DNA from: Bordetella sp. H567
GTDB taxonomy: Bacteria; Pseudomonadota; Gammaproteobacteria; Burkholderiales; Burkholderiaceae_B
Assembly: GCF_001704295.1 (NCBI RefSeq)
Contig: NZ_CP012334.1
Span: forward strand, 4,414,084 to 4,478,083
Length of the DNA stretch: 64,000 nucleotides
Direction: 5' to 3'
Under the pieces are notes generated by a model. It searched no databases and had not been told where the DNA came from. It saw only the letters and a list, made by a program, of their open reading frames with translations. The translations under genes were made by a program, and so were the position numbers. Of this stretch, positions 25,841 to 35,645 are shown piece by piece; position 1 is the first letter of the stretch; each line of letters opens with the position of its first letter.

Positions 25841-27178
25841 TCAGTTCATGGCGTACCCATGGGTCGCGATCAACCCCAGGTAGTACCAGAACCCTTTCGC
25901 TACGACCGGATCGTCGCGAATATGCAGGCTGAGCGACTTTTCCATGTTGAAGCGCGGATGCGTGAATTGGAGGCCGGTCGCATTCAGATAGAGGCGGGCG
26001 TCGGTGCGCAGGTACTCCATTTCCTGCAAGGCCTCGTTGAACCGTGCCTGGTTAAGCAAAGTCTGGCCGCCTTGCGACAACCAGTATCTGGGATCCTGCC
26101 CCATGTTCAGAAAGCTCCAGGCGTCTCCGACACCGTGGGGGACGATCAGGCCGAGACACGCGGCGGCAGGAAACCAGCCGATATGGTTGGCGTAGAACGC
26201 GTCGAAATCCCGTTCGTGCATTTTCTGTGTGGCGGCGTCCAGCGTGGGAAGGCTGAACTTCGGTTTGTCGCCGTCGCCCACGGAGTAGCCGTGATCCTTG
26301 GCAAAACACCTGGCGTACCCGATGAGGCGGCCCAGGCGCAGGTGTTCCGACAGGCGGATGAATAACGTCGTCAACCTTTGGGCAAGCGCCGCGGCCAACT
26401 TGACGGGCCAGGCCACGACAACACCGCAAGAGGCGGCAGCGCTGAACGCGGCGTTGGCCAGGCGCGTGGAATCCATCAGCCCCGACAGGGCACGGCCCAG
26501 GTAGACCCCGCTGCTGATGTGGCGCGGCAAGCCCGCCGTATACGCTGTGGGGCCGAATTGGTGATAAACGGTATGGCACGCCCTGGAGGCCAGGTAGCAG
26601 ACGCTCCGGACCGCACTGAGTACCGCCGCCCCGTGGCGAATCTTGTCGACTGCCGCTTTGTCGAGGACGCGGGCCACGAAATAGGCCACGAAATTGACCG
26701 CATCACTCAGGATCACGCGTTCGTCTTTCATGAGGTCCATGACCCTGTTCTTCGCATTGCTGCCCGCGGCGGCCAGGGTCCCGTCGCTGAAGGCTTTCAC
26801 GAACTTCTCCCACGCGTTCTTGACGACCAGGACGATGACCTTGGACAGGTGTTTGTCACCGGATTCCTTGAGCGTCTCGAAGGCGCTATTTTCCAGCCAG
26901 CTCAGGCCGGCCGGTGAAGCATCGATCAACTTCTTGAAGAAATCATCGCCCTTTTCACCCACGCGTTTGCTGTCCTGGCTAATCGCCCAGTCTGCCGCGG
27001 TGAGACTGAAATCGGGGTTCAAGGGAATATCCTTGATGATGCCCGCGATCTCTCCCGCCGAGTCGCGCTGGACGTCGAGACCGCAGAACAGGTCCAGTAG
27101 CCCTACACGGGCGATGTATTTCTGGGTGGAAAAGCTGGAGTCGGTGACGGGAATCCGATCGAATACTGTTTCTGGCAT
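25841..27178 (-). CDS. unknown 445-residue protein in the T6SS operon, possible effector or accessory factor
   Basis: I do not recognise this protein. It lies between clpV and the DUF4280 tip gene, 23 bases ahead of the latter. It has no signal peptide. Residues 1-155 are mixed and charged, residues 155-210 helical with several Cys, and residues 240-278 form an Ala-rich hydrophobic stretch (AAFSAAASCGVVVAWPVKLAAALAQ) that could enter a membrane. The C-terminal third is rich in aromatic residues (HIGWFPAAACLGLIVPHGVGDAWSF). Codon GC is somewhat lower than in neighbours, and a 211-base gap without a clear ribosome site precedes it. Position suggests spike cargo; no immunity-like gene sits beside it, which would suit a non-antibacterial effector or an accessory role. 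Confidence 0.75.
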   Translation of the reverse strand: MPETVFDRIPVTDSSFSTQKYIARVGLLDLFCGLDVQRDSAGEIAGIIKDIPLNPDFSLTAADWAISQDSKRVGEKGDDFFKKLIDASPAGLSWLENSAFETLKESGDKHLSKVIVLVVKNAWEKFVKAFSDGTLAAAGSNAKNRVMDLMKDERVILSDAVNFVAYFVARVLDKAAVDKIRHGAAVLSAVRSVCYLASRACHTVYHQFGPTAYTAGLPRHISSGVYLGRALSGLMDSTRLANAAFSAAASCGVVVAWPVKLAAALAQRLTTLFIRLSEHLRLGRLIGYARCFAKDHGYSVGDGDKPKFSLPTLDAATQKMHERDFDAFYANHIGWFPAAACLGLIVPHGVGDAWSFLNMGQDPRYWLSQGGQTLLNQARFNEALQEMEYLRTDARLYLNATGLQFTHPRFNMEKSLSLHIRDDPVVAKGFWYYLGLIATHGYAMN

Positions 27179-27389
27179 TGAAGTTTATGGTTGAGGTTGC
27201 TATCGCGGAAACCGTCGGGCCCCCGTCCCGGCAAGCAGGACGTGGGCCATGGCGGCTCCGATGTTCAAGGAATCGATGCCCCCGGTACCGGCATACCGGC
27301 CGGGTGCGATGCGCGCCGAACGCCGGCATGGACCTGGCCTGTACGCCGCGCCATGAGCCGATGACGCCGGTGTCTCAAAGGCATGGCGC

Positions 27390-30020
27390 TCAGTCGAAAT
27401 CGCACTGCCACGCTCCCTCTTCGACACGCACGCCGACCCGTGTTGCCGTCCGCCGGTCCTTTTTTCGTACGAGCAGCTCGTGGCTCAACACGGGCAGCAA
27501 TTGCTGGGCGAGCATCGTGTCTATCAAGCGGGCGCCGCTTTCGCGGACCTCGCAGCCATCCAGCACGGCCGCCACGACCGTCTCGTCGTAGTGCATCGCG
27601 ACACCTTGCTGTTCGTGCATGCGGGACGCCAGGCGGTCCAGCTGCTGTCGGACGATGGCCGCCAGGCTGTCCGGCCCCAGGGGCAGATAGGGCACGATCG
27701 TCATCCGCGCCAGCAATGCCGCCGGGAACACCCGCAGCAGCGGCGCGCGCAGCACGCGGCACAGATCGTCCAGGCCCCGCGATGCCTCGTCCGCGTCCAG
27801 CATCTGGTCCGTTCCGGCGTTGGTCGTCAGCAGGATCAGCGTGTTGCGAAAGTCGATCACGCGGCCCTCGCCATCTTCCATCCAGCCTTTATCGAAAACC
27901 TGGTAGAAGACTTCGTGTACGTCGGGATGGGCCTTTTCCACTTCGTCGAGCAGGATGACGCTATAGGGCTTGCGTCGCACGGCCTCGGTCAGCACACCAC
28001 CCTGGCCGTAGCCGACGTAGCCCGGCGGCGCGCCCTTGAGCGTGGATACCGTATGCGGCTCCTGGTATTCGCTCATATTGAGCGTGATCAGGTTCTGTTC
28101 GCCGCCGTACAGGGCCTCGGCGAGCGCCAGCGCGGTCTCGGTCTTGCCGACGCCCGACGATCCCGCCAGCAGGAACACGCCGACAGGCCTGCCGGGACGA
28201 TTCAGTCCCGCGCGCGCCGTGCGGATGTACCGTGCCAGCAGGGCAATGGCGCCGGGCTGGCCGACGATGCGGGTATTCAATGTATCTTCCAGCGCCAGCA
28301 GGCCGTCGACATCGTCGGCCACCATCCGGCCGACGGGGATACCCGTCCAATCCTGCACGACAGCGGCCACGGCCTGGCGATCCACGTCAAGCAGGACCAG
28401 CGGCGCTTCGCCCTGGCAGGCTTCCAGTTCCGCGTCCATGCGGCGCAGCGCCGCGAGCCGCGGATCGTCATCGCCCGCCGGCGGCGTTTCGATCAAGGCC
28501 GCACGGCAGGCCAGCACATCGGCCACCAGGCGTTTTTCGGCCTCCCAGTGCTGGACGGCATCCGCGCAGGCCTGCCGGTCGGCCGCCAATTCCTCTCCCA
28601 GCCGCGCCACACGGTCGTGGGCGCCGCGGCCCAACGCGGCTTCGCGTTCCAGCAGGGCCAGTTCCGCTTCCTTCGCCGCGATCGCCGCGCGCAGCTGCTC
28701 GATCGCGGGCGGCGTCGCGTGCCGGCTGGCGGCGACCCGCGCGCCCACCGTATCGAGCAGGCTCACCGCCTTGTCCGGCAACTGGCGATCGGCGATATAG
28801 CGATGGCTCAGCTGCACGGCGGCCCGCAGTGCCTCGTCGGCGATGCGTACGCCATGATGCGACTCCATGGCGGGTGCCAGGCCGCGCAGCATCCGCAGCG
28901 CCCGGGCCTCGTCCGGCTGGCACACGGCGACAGGCTGGAAGCGGCGCGTCAGGGCGGGGTCTTTTTCGATGTGCTTCTTGTATTCGGCCCAGGTGGTGGC
29001 GGCGATGGTGCGCAAGGATCCGCGCGCCAGCGCGGGCTTGAGCAGGTTAGCCGCGTCCCCCGTGCCTGCCGCGCCACCGGCACCGATCAGCGTATGCGCC
29101 TCGTCGATGAACAGGATCACGGGATGATCCTGCGACTGCGCTTCTTCCACGACCTGGCGCAGCCGCTGCTCGAATTCACCCTTCATGCTGGCACCGGCCT
29201 GCAGCAGGCCGACATCCAGCGTGCGCAGCGCCACGCTGCGCAGCGCGGGCGGCACTTCGCCGGCAACGATGCGCTGGGCCAGGCCCTCGACAACGGCGGT
29301 CTTGCCCACGCCGGCTTCGCCGGTCAGGATGGGGTTGTTCTGCCGGCGACGCAGCAGTATGTCCATCACCTGGCGGACTTCCTCGTCGCGGCCGACGATG
29401 GGATCGAGCTTGCCGTCGCGCGCCTGGGCGGTCAGGTCCACCGTGTAGCGGGCCAGGGCCTCGCGCGCGCCCAGCGCCGCCGCCGGGATGGCGCCGCTCG
29501 CCTCCCCGGGCGCGGCGGCCATGGGCGGCGCGCTGGCTGCATGTTCGGGCGAAGACGCCAGCAGAGCGTCGAAGCGTTCGACAAGCGCATTGCACTCTAT
29601 GCGCGCGAACTGCGACGAGATCTCCGCCAGGCGCCGCCGCAGCGACGCGGTCTTCAGAAGGGCGATCACCAGATGGCCGGTGCGGACCTGCGTCGCGCCG
29701 TACATCAGCGAGGCGTATACCCAGGCACGCTCGACCGCTTCATCGACGTGGGGGGACAAGTCTATGGCGCCCGCGGCGGACCGCGGCAGGCGTTCCAGCG
29801 CGTCGGTCAGATCGCGCGCCAGCACCGCCATGCCCAGGCCGAAGTGGCGCACGATACCGTGCAGGTCGGAATCCTGGCCCTGCAGTATCTGGTGCAGCCA
29901 GTGTTCGATCACCACGCGAGGATTACCCCGCAACTTGCAGAATACGGTGGCGCTTTCGATGCTGCGGTATGCCAGCGCGTCGAGTTTGCCGAAGAGCACG
30001 GCACGGCTGATTTCTGCCAT
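27390..30020 (-). CDS. clpV: type VI secretion AAA+ ATPase ClpV (TssH)
   Basis: An 876-residue ClpV, which disassembles contracted TssB/TssC sheaths for reuse. The N-terminal double Clp-N domain (to about 160) binds the TssC helix. Two AAA+ modules follow, with Walker A sequences GEAGVGKT (234-241) and GSSGVGKT (620-627) and Walker [10 protein letters not shown] (301-309). A coiled-coil middle region lies at about 435-500. The GYVGYG pore loop of the second ring is present. The start is 15 bases beyond the tssG stop. Confidence 0.96.
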   Translation of the reverse strand: MAEISRAVLFGKLDALAYRSIESATVFCKLRGNPRVVIEHWLHQILQGQDSDLHGIVRHFGLGMAVLARDLTDALERLPRSAAGAIDLSPHVDEAVERAWVYASLMYGATQVRTGHLVIALLKTASLRRRLAEISSQFARIECNALVERFDALLASSPEHAASAPPMAAAPGEASGAIPAAALGAREALARYTVDLTAQARDGKLDPIVGRDEEVRQVMDILLRRRQNNPILTGEAGVGKTAVVEGLAQRIVAGEVPPALRSVALRTLDVGLLQAGASMKGEFEQRLRQVVEEAQSQDHPVILFIDEAHTLIGAGGAAGTGDAANLLKPALARGSLRTIAATTWAEYKKHIEKDPALTRRFQPVAVCQPDEARALRMLRGLAPAMESHHGVRIADEALRAAVQLSHRYIADRQLPDKAVSLLDTVGARVAASRHATPPAIEQLRAAIAAKEAELALLEREAALGRGAHDRVARLGEELAADRQACADAVQHWEAEKRLVADVLACRAALIETPPAGDDDPRLAALRRMDAELEACQGEAPLVLLDVDRQAVAAVVQDWTGIPVGRMVADDVDGLLALEDTLNTRIVGQPGAIALLARYIRTARAGLNRPGRPVGVFLLAGSSGVGKTETALALAEALYGGEQNLITLNMSEYQEPHTVSTLKGAPPGYVGYGQGGVLTEAVRRKPYSVILLDEVEKAHPDVHEVFYQVFDKGWMEDGEGRVIDFRNTLILLTTNAGTDQMLDADEASRGLDDLCRVLRAPLLRVFPAALLARMTIVPYLPLGPDSLAAIVRQQLDRLASRMHEQQGVAMHYDETVVAAVLDGCEVRESGARLIDTMLAQQLLPVLSHELLVRKKDRRTATRVGVRVEEGAWQCDFD

Positions 30021-30035
30021 GAAGCGATATCCTTT

Positions 30036-31049
30036 TTAGCGTCGTTCAAGAGAGTCGCGAGACTGGAAACGCAAGCAAGGCGCGCCCGCGGTCCCGCCCG
30101 GCCGGCCCAGCCAGGTACTGCGCGACAAGCGCGCGTTGCCATCCAGCCGCATTGCGGCGGCCGCGCCCGGCGCCAGGCGCAGCTCCACGTCCCAATCCAG
30201 AATCGAGCCGGCGTACAGCCGCACCCATTCGGCCAGGCGGCGGAACCCGTCGGTGCCCGGCTGCAGGCCTTGCGCGCGCGCCTTGTCCAAGGGGCCGAGA
30301 ACCACCCGGAACTTGTGCTGGCGATCCCATACCCTGGCACCCAGTGGCAGGCCATGTCCGAGCCGCTTGGCGCCGCCGCGGCCCAGGCGGGCGCGGTCTT
30401 CCCCGGACAGGTACAGCCACTGGCCGACGAACTGGTTTATCGCGGCCGGGACGCGGAAATAGCGCGACAACAAGGAGGCCAGGCCATGCGCGTGGCGCGT
30501 GCGCGCGGCGAGCAGGCCGCTGAATTGCAATTTGGCGTATTCGCCGATGCCATCGGTGCGGTGCGTGGCCGGCGATCCCAGCCCGCACAGGCTGCCGACG
30601 TATTTGGCGTAATGGTTGCCGTCCGCGCGATCGTGACCGATCACCGGCTGGCCCACGGCCCAGGCACGGTAGAACAGGCTCATCATGCGGTGATGGAACA
30701 TGTCCAGGAAGCCGGCCAGCGTGGTGTCTCCCGCATGGCGAGCCCGATCGCGCACGTATTCCGTCAGATGCAAAGGCAGCGGACCCGTCGTTCCCATCAG
30801 GCCCAGCGCATTGACGGCCAAGCGCGCGGGGGCCTGGGCCGTTGCCGGCCGGTAGGCGGATAGCTCGCTCGGAACGAAGGCCATATCGGCGTCCTGCCCG
30901 AAACGAACGGGATCGTCGGCCGCGCGCGCGGACGCGCCGATGCGCGGCTTTGCCGGATAGGCGCATTCGATCTGGCGCATCGCCTGATAAAACGCGTACC
31001 GGCAGGGATCGGCGGCGAGGCGCCGGTCGAGCGCTACAGGATCTGGCAT
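30036..31049 (-). CDS. tssG: type VI secretion baseplate protein TssG
   Basis: A 337-residue TssG, a baseplate wedge subunit partnering with TssF. Visible family blocks are RYAFYQAMRQIE near residue 17, VNALGLMGTTGPLPLHLTEYV near residue 80, FLDMFHHRMMSLFYRAW near residue 112 and LPLGARVWDRQHKFRVVLGPL in the C-terminal part. The ATG at 31049 overlaps the end of tssF by 16 bases, which matches the normal TssG length. Confidence 0.95.
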   Translation of the reverse strand: MPDPVALDRRLAADPCRYAFYQAMRQIECAYPAKPRIGASARAADDPVRFGQDADMAFVPSELSAYRPATAQAPARLAVNALGLMGTTGPLPLHLTEYVRDRARHAGDTTLAGFLDMFHHRMMSLFYRAWAVGQPVIGHDRADGNHYAKYVGSLCGLGSPATHRTDGIGEYAKLQFSGLLAARTRHAHGLASLLSRYFRVPAAINQFVGQWLYLSGEDRARLGRGGAKRLGHGLPLGARVWDRQHKFRVVLGPLDKARAQGLQPGTDGFRRLAEWVRLYAGSILDWDVELRLAPGAAAAMRLDGNARLSRSTWLGRPGGTAGAPCLRFQSRDSLERR

Positions 31050-32908
31050 AACCCTGCCCTCGCCGGCCACCGCACGATGCTCGTGCCCGGAGAAGTCCGG
31101 ATCACGGTCTCGACGAAGTGGTTGATCGAAACGTAGGAAGAAAGAAAAACATGCAAGACCGCGCCCAGCAGGAAAGCGCCCGTTCCTTCGAAAACCGTTT
31201 CGTCGAAGGTCAGGGTCAATTCCATGCCGCGGCCGAAGCTGATCGGACCTGTGCCCGGCATGCGCCGTGTGAGCGGCCGCGCTGCGACGCCGCACAGGCC
31301 GGCGATCTGCCGGCGTGCGGCCTCGTCTTCCGGGTGCCGGTACAGTTCCAGCTGTTCGCGCAGGGCCCGCGCGCCGCCGTCGCCTTCGGCCAGCGACAGA
31401 TAATTGAGCGATAAATGATTGAGGAAGCGCCAGACCGCCGCGTCGGCCGCCAATGCGGGCCGGGGCTCGCTGGGACCGGACAGGCAGCGCACCGAATCGG
31501 CGGGGATCTCCGCGCTGAACGTGAAGTCCGTCGCCCCCACGCCCACCGGCATCGACAAAGGCAGGTCGCGGTTGGTGCAAAGCAGGTCCACGCCCAGCTG
31601 CCGCAAATCGTCCGAGTACGGGGCGTCATGCTCGTCGACCAGCGCGATGTAGGCCTCCGTGCCCAGGTAGCGCGAGCGCGCCCCATACTGCCGTTCGCGC
31701 GCGGATTGGGCGCGCGTTTCCCGACGCAGCTGGAAGTACGCGCCCCCCGGCTGGCGCGAGGCCCACGGATCCAGCGATCGATAGAACGGCTGGAAATGCC
31801 GGGGTTCGGTATCGCCGGTGCGGTAGCCGCGCACGCCCTCCACGGCGTACACCTCGAAATCGATCGGCCGTGTGCGGTCGACGACGATGGGGTATTCGAA
31901 CTTGTCGTTCGACAAGGCAATCCGGTCGGACGATCGGTTGAACAGGTTGATCGCCGGCGTGCAGTGCAGGGCGAAATGGGACACGCCTACGGACCGCTCC
32001 ACGGCCGCGTCGTACTTGTCCAGCAGCAGGAACAGGTCGAAGGCGCGGTCCTTGCGATCGCGCAGCGCCGCGCGCAAGCCATTCAGGCCCACGAACAGAT
32101 AACGCTGCTGGAAAGAGAAGTACTCGTGGAGCAGGCGATAGCCCAGGAAGGTCTGGCGGGATACCGGCAGCAATGCCTCGTCGTCGGTGAACCCCATGGG
32201 GCAAATGCAGTCGGCGGCAAGCATCGAATGCCAGGCCGGCGGCCGGTCCGCGGGCAGCACCACGGCGGCAATCACGTGGGCCGAAAGCTGTTCATACAGC
32301 CGCACGGAAAAACCTTCTTCGCCGCGCAGATAGAGCGGGATGCCATCCAGATCCGGCATGCAGGCCGGCACGTCCCCCATCATCTCGAAGCGCAGCCGCA
32401 GCACGGCTTGCGGTGCGCCGGGCAGGTCCAGGGATAGGCCGGCGATGGCGCCGGTATAGGGAAGGTAGTCGGCCTGCGCGATGCGCAGCGGAAGCAGCGG
32501 CACCGCATGGGCGGTGCGGTACTCGCAGCGCGTCGGACTATGCCGATCCAGCTGGCTGTGCAGGACGGTGTGCCGCGGCACGGTGTAGCCCTTGGACAAA
32601 CTGGAATGGCTCCAGTCCGGTTCGAACTGCACCACCGCCATCGACGGCGTGGGCGCCATGAATTGCGGATACACCATCTCCGCGAGATGCCCGGTGAAGC
32701 TCGGAAACTCCGCATCCAGCTTCATCTGCACCCTGGCCGCCAGGAAACTGAAACCCTCCAGCAGGCGCTCGACATAGGGATCCGCGCATTCGAAGCTTTC
32801 CAGGCCCAGGCGGCCGGCAATCTTCGGAAAGGCAGCGGCAAACTCGGCGCCCATTTCGCGCAGGTGCTGGAGTTCCCGGTTGTAGTAGCCGAGCAGCTTG
32901 GCGCTCAT
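31034..32908 (-). CDS. tssF: type VI secretion baseplate protein TssF
   Basis: A 624-residue TssF, the large wedge protein of the T6SS baseplate. The start MSAKLLGYYNRELQHLREMG and the block FAAAFPKIAGRLGLE are standard for TssF, as are DPYVERLLEGFSFLAARVQMKLD and LAEMVYPQFMAPTPSM. The chosen ATG overlaps the tssE stop as ATGA. The frame is open further upstream inside tssE, which is not part of this gene. Confidence 0.95.
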   Translation of the reverse strand: MSAKLLGYYNRELQHLREMGAEFAAAFPKIAGRLGLESFECADPYVERLLEGFSFLAARVQMKLDAEFPSFTGHLAEMVYPQFMAPTPSMAVVQFEPDWSHSSLSKGYTVPRHTVLHSQLDRHSPTRCEYRTAHAVPLLPLRIAQADYLPYTGAIAGLSLDLPGAPQAVLRLRFEMMGDVPACMPDLDGIPLYLRGEEGFSVRLYEQLSAHVIAAVVLPADRPPAWHSMLAADCICPMGFTDDEALLPVSRQTFLGYRLLHEYFSFQQRYLFVGLNGLRAALRDRKDRAFDLFLLLDKYDAAVERSVGVSHFALHCTPAINLFNRSSDRIALSNDKFEYPIVVDRTRPIDFEVYAVEGVRGYRTGDTEPRHFQPFYRSLDPWASRQPGGAYFQLRRETRAQSARERQYGARSRYLGTEAYIALVDEHDAPYSDDLRQLGVDLLCTNRDLPLSMPVGVGATDFTFSAEIPADSVRCLSGPSEPRPALAADAAVWRFLNHLSLNYLSLAEGDGGARALREQLELYRHPEDEAARRQIAGLCGVAARPLTRRMPGTGPISFGRGMELTLTFDETVFEGTGAFLLGAVLHVFLSSYVSINHFVETVIRTSPGTSIVRWPARAGLCQIL

Positions 32909-33417
32909 GCGATCGCTACCTCGCCGCCATCGATGAGCCGCGCCTCGCCTGCCTCCAGATCCAGCTCGGTCTTGAAATAGAGGCGCTCGGGATAGGGTTG
33001 CGCCCACAGCTCGCCTTCCACCAGGAAGGCCATCACGCTGCCACCGGTCTCGGCGCTGTGATCCAGGGGCGTCACGCGCAGGGAATGGCCGCCGATGCGC
33101 GGCTCGAATCGACGGATCGCCCGCGCGATCTCGTCCGCGACCGACGCCGCATCGATATCCGCCAGCGTTTTACCCGTCAACCCGCGCAGGCCGTAGTTCA
33201 GCACCGAAGCCTCGGCCAGGGAGAACGCACCGAGGTCGCCCATCCGCGCCTGGACCGCGTTGAATAAGTAAGTCAAGTCCCGCAACACGCTCACGCGCAG
33301 CTGGCGCATGGAGACGACGCGGCGTTCCCGCGGTTCGAAGGCAGCGTCGGGCGCCAGATCGGTCAGGCGATCCAACAGCGCGGGTTGCAGGCGATCTCTA
33401 CTGGTAAGTTCCGGCAT
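32905..33417 (-). CDS. tssE: type VI secretion baseplate protein TssE (gp25-like)
   Basis: A 170-residue gp25-like protein that initiates sheath polymerisation on the baseplate. The core has DRLTDLAPDA, RQLRVSVLRDLTYLFNA with the conserved Arg-Asp-Leu, and VLNYGLRGLTGKTLADID. The C-terminal beta-rich part contains RRFEPRIGGHSLRV, the EPR core motif of the family, and ends with a segment of acidic strands. It is separated from hcp by a 115-base gap that folds into a strong hairpin. Confidence 0.93.
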   Translation of the reverse strand: MPELTSRDRLQPALLDRLTDLAPDAAFEPRERRVVSMRQLRVSVLRDLTYLFNAVQARMGDLGAFSLAEASVLNYGLRGLTGKTLADIDAASVADEIARAIRRFEPRIGGHSLRVTPLDHSAETGGSVMAFLVEGELWAQPYPERLYFKTELDLEAGEARLIDGGEVAIA

Positions 33418-33439
33418 GGATGAAGGAATGGCGCAATGA

Positions 33440-33469
33440 GAGGACGGCTTCGCGGTGAAGCCCGCCCTC
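33440..33469 (-). other. hairpin between hcp and tssE
   Basis: About twelve base pairs (arms 33457-33469 and 33440-33451, one bulged G and one G-U pair) around a five-base loop, downstream of hcp and 23 bases ahead of tssE. There is no T tract. It may stabilise the 3' end of the hcp message and lower flow into tssE. Confidence 0.5.
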
Positions 33470-33532
33470 CCGGAGATCTGACAGGACCTGACAGGGCGGC
33501 GCCGGTTTCTTCCGGTACCGTCCCTTGCAGGA

Positions 33533-34015
33533 TTACGAAACCTTCTTCGTCAAGATATCGAAGGTCACGTTGCCGGCCGGTTCCAGCGCGCTGGTCTCGG
33601 TGTTCTGCTTGAAATACTCGCGCTTCACGGACTCGAAGGTCATGGAAAAGTCTTCGACGCCACCCGGAGAGATCTGGTACTGCCAGATCCGCGCGTTGGT
33701 CAGCGTGATCTTCATGAAGGGCTTGGGCTGGGCTTCCCCATCCGCCTTGTATTCATGGATCTCCACGGTCTTGATCGGCTTGCCCTCGTAGAATTGCTTC
33801 TCCGCGGGCGCCGAGGCCTTGCATTGCTTTTTGTGAAGGCTGATCGGAGAGACGTACGTCGCGCCGGAGCCGGACAGACCAGGCCCACGACCATCGATCG
33901 GGATCGACGCGCTGTAAGCGAAACTCAGGATATCGACGTGATCCGTGGCGCCGGCAATCAGCGAATCGCCGGGGATGCCATCCATCTTCATGGTAATGAC
34001 GGTATGATCGGACAT
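33533..34015 (-). CDS. hcp: type VI secretion tube protein Hcp (TssD)
   Basis: A 160-residue Hcp, the hexameric ring protein that stacks into the secreted inner tube. Typical blocks are DGIPGDSL near residue 12, the variable loop about 40-60, HKKQCKAS, KTVEIHEYKAD, ITLTNARIWQYQIS and SMTFESVKREYF. The C terminus is short, so there is no fused effector. GGAG five bases before the ATG is the best ribosome site of the operon, in line with the high demand for Hcp. Hairpins flank the gene on both sides. Confidence 0.96.
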   Translation of the reverse strand: MSDHTVITMKMDGIPGDSLIAGATDHVDILSFAYSASIPIDGRGPGLSGSGATYVSPISLHKKQCKASAPAEKQFYEGKPIKTVEIHEYKADGEAQPKPFMKITLTNARIWQYQISPGGVEDFSMTFESVKREYFKQNTETSALEPAGNVTFDILTKKVS

Positions 34016-34055
34016 AGTTGCTCCAAGGCTGGATTTTTCAGTTTAGGAATGGGTC

Positions 34056-34110
34056 TCCGAAGGAATATCAGTCCTTCGGAAACCGTGAGAGACGGGCGGC
34101 CAGGCCCGTC
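34056..34110 (-). other. paired hairpins between tssC and hcp
   Basis: Two perfect stems lie directly after the tssC stop: a seven-base-pair stem (34104-34110 with 34091-34097, loop of six) and a nine-base-pair stem (34072-34080 with 34056-34064, loop of seven). Neither has a T run. They could act as processing or stability elements that set hcp apart from tssABC. Confidence 0.6.
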
Positions 34111-34112
34111 GT

Positions 34113-35618
34113 CTACTTCCCTCCGATGGAGGGAAGCTTGCTGACCAACCGCAGCGATACGGTCAGCCCTTCAAGCTGGTAATGCGGTTTCAGGTAGAAG
34201 CGCGAGGTGTAGTAGCCGGGGCTGCCCTCGACTTCCTCGACGATGACCGATGCGCCGGCCAAGGGACGCACCGCCTTGGCCTCTTCGGACGAATGGGTGG
34301 GCATGCCGTCGACGTAGTTGACGATCCACTGATACAGCCATCGCTGCATGGCGTCCCTGTCCTTGAACGAGCCGATCTTGTCGCGCACGATGCACTTCAG
34401 GTAATGGGCGAAACGATTGCAGGCGAAGATATACGGCAGCCGCGCCGCCAATGCGGCGTTGGCGGTGGCCTCGGGATCGTCGTACTCGGCGGGCTTGTGC
34501 AGGGATTGAGCCCCCAGGAAAGCGGCGGTCGACGTGTTCTTCATATGCACCATCGGCAGGAAACCGTTCTTGGACAGCTCTGCTTCGCGCCGGTCGCTGA
34601 TCGCCACTTCGGTCGGACACTTCGCGTCGAAGCCGCCATCATCGGTGGGGAAAACATGCGTGGGCAGATCGTCCACTGCCCCGCCCGACTCTATCCCGCG
34701 GATCCGCGAGCACCAGCCGTAATGCTTGAACGACCGATTGATGTTGGCGGCCATGGCATAGGCGGCATTGGCCCAGACATAGCGGTTCGTGTCACCGCTG
34801 GCGGTGTCTTCCTCGAAGCCGAATTCGTCCACGGGATTGGACTTGGCGCCGTAGGGCGCGCGCGCCAGGAAGCGCGGCAGGGCAAGGCCGATATAACGCG
34901 AGTCCTCGGATTCCCGCAGCGCGCGCCAAGCGGCATGTTCGGGAGTCTGGAACAGCTTGGTGATATCGCGCGGGTTGGCGAGGTCGCGCCAGGACTCCAG
35001 CAGCATGACCGAGGGCGATGCGCCGGCGATCAGCGGCGCGTGGGCAGCCGCGCAGATGCGTCCCATCTGGCTCAGCAGGTCCACGTCGGGTCCGCTATTG
35101 TCGAAGTAGTAGTCCGCAACCAGGGCGCCGTAGGGCGCGCCGCCGAACTGCCCGTACTCTTCCTCGTACATCTTCTTGAAGATCGGGCTCTGGTCCCACG
35201 CCGTGCCCTTGTACTTCTTCAGCGTCTTGTACAAGTCCGACTTGGAGATATTCATGACGCGTATCTTCAGCTGCTCGTCGGTTTCCGTGTTGGAAACCAG
35301 ATAGTGCAGGCCGCGCCACGCGCCTTCCAGCTTCTGGAATTCAGCGCAATGGAGGATCGCGTTGATCTGTTCGGTCAGCTTGCGGTCGATTTCGGCAATC
35401 AGCGTCTCGACGGTGCTCAGCACATCGTTCGATACGAGCGACGCATCGGCCAGGGCATGGGCGGCGAGTGTGCGCACCGAGTCCTCGACGGCCTGTCGCG
35501 CCTCGTCGGTTCGGGGTTTGAATTCCTTCTTCAGCAGGCTGGCGAAATCGTCGCCGCCCGCGGCCTCGACCTGGACATCGGGGGAGACGTCCCCGGCCTC
35601 GGTAGTCATGTCAGTCAT
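34113..35618 (-). CDS. tssC: type VI secretion contractile sheath large subunit TssC (VipB)
   Basis: A 501-residue TssC, which with TssB builds the contractile sheath. Visible family blocks are LTEQINAILHCAEFQKLEGAWRGLHYLV near residue 90, LYKTLKKYKGTAWDQSP, EEYGQFGGAPYGALVADYYF near residue 150, and RLPYIFACNRFAHYLKCIVRDKIGS near residue 395. The protein begins with an acidic, flexible 30-residue segment. The stop is followed within three bases by the first of two hairpins ahead of hcp. Confidence 0.96.
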   Translation of the reverse strand: MTDMTTEAGDVSPDVQVEAAGGDDFASLLKKEFKPRTDEARQAVEDSVRTLAAHALADASLVSNDVLSTVETLIAEIDRKLTEQINAILHCAEFQKLEGAWRGLHYLVSNTETDEQLKIRVMNISKSDLYKTLKKYKGTAWDQSPIFKKMYEEEYGQFGGAPYGALVADYYFDNSGPDVDLLSQMGRICAAAHAPLIAGASPSVMLLESWRDLANPRDITKLFQTPEHAAWRALRESEDSRYIGLALPRFLARAPYGAKSNPVDEFGFEEDTASGDTNRYVWANAAYAMAANINRSFKHYGWCSRIRGIESGGAVDDLPTHVFPTDDGGFDAKCPTEVAISDRREAELSKNGFLPMVHMKNTSTAAFLGAQSLHKPAEYDDPEATANAALAARLPYIFACNRFAHYLKCIVRDKIGSFKDRDAMQRWLYQWIVNYVDGMPTHSSEEAKAVRPLAGASVIVEEVEGSPGYYTSRFYLKPHYQLEGLTVSLRLVSKLPSIGGK

Positions 35619-35645
35619 CGATGGTTTCCTTGCAGATCTTCGGGT

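Noticed and set aside
27200-27427. 75-codon minus-strand frame in the gap between clpV and the 445-residue gene
   Set aside because: It overlaps the end of clpV, has no ribosome site and no conserved-looking pattern. An immunity or adaptor gene would be attractive here, but the sequence does not support one.
27480-30863. Plus-strand open frame of more than 1100 codons opposite clpV and tssG
   Set aside because: It mirrors two clearly conserved T6SS genes, is dominated by Arg, Gln and His as expected for a GC-rich antisense frame, and shows no domain.
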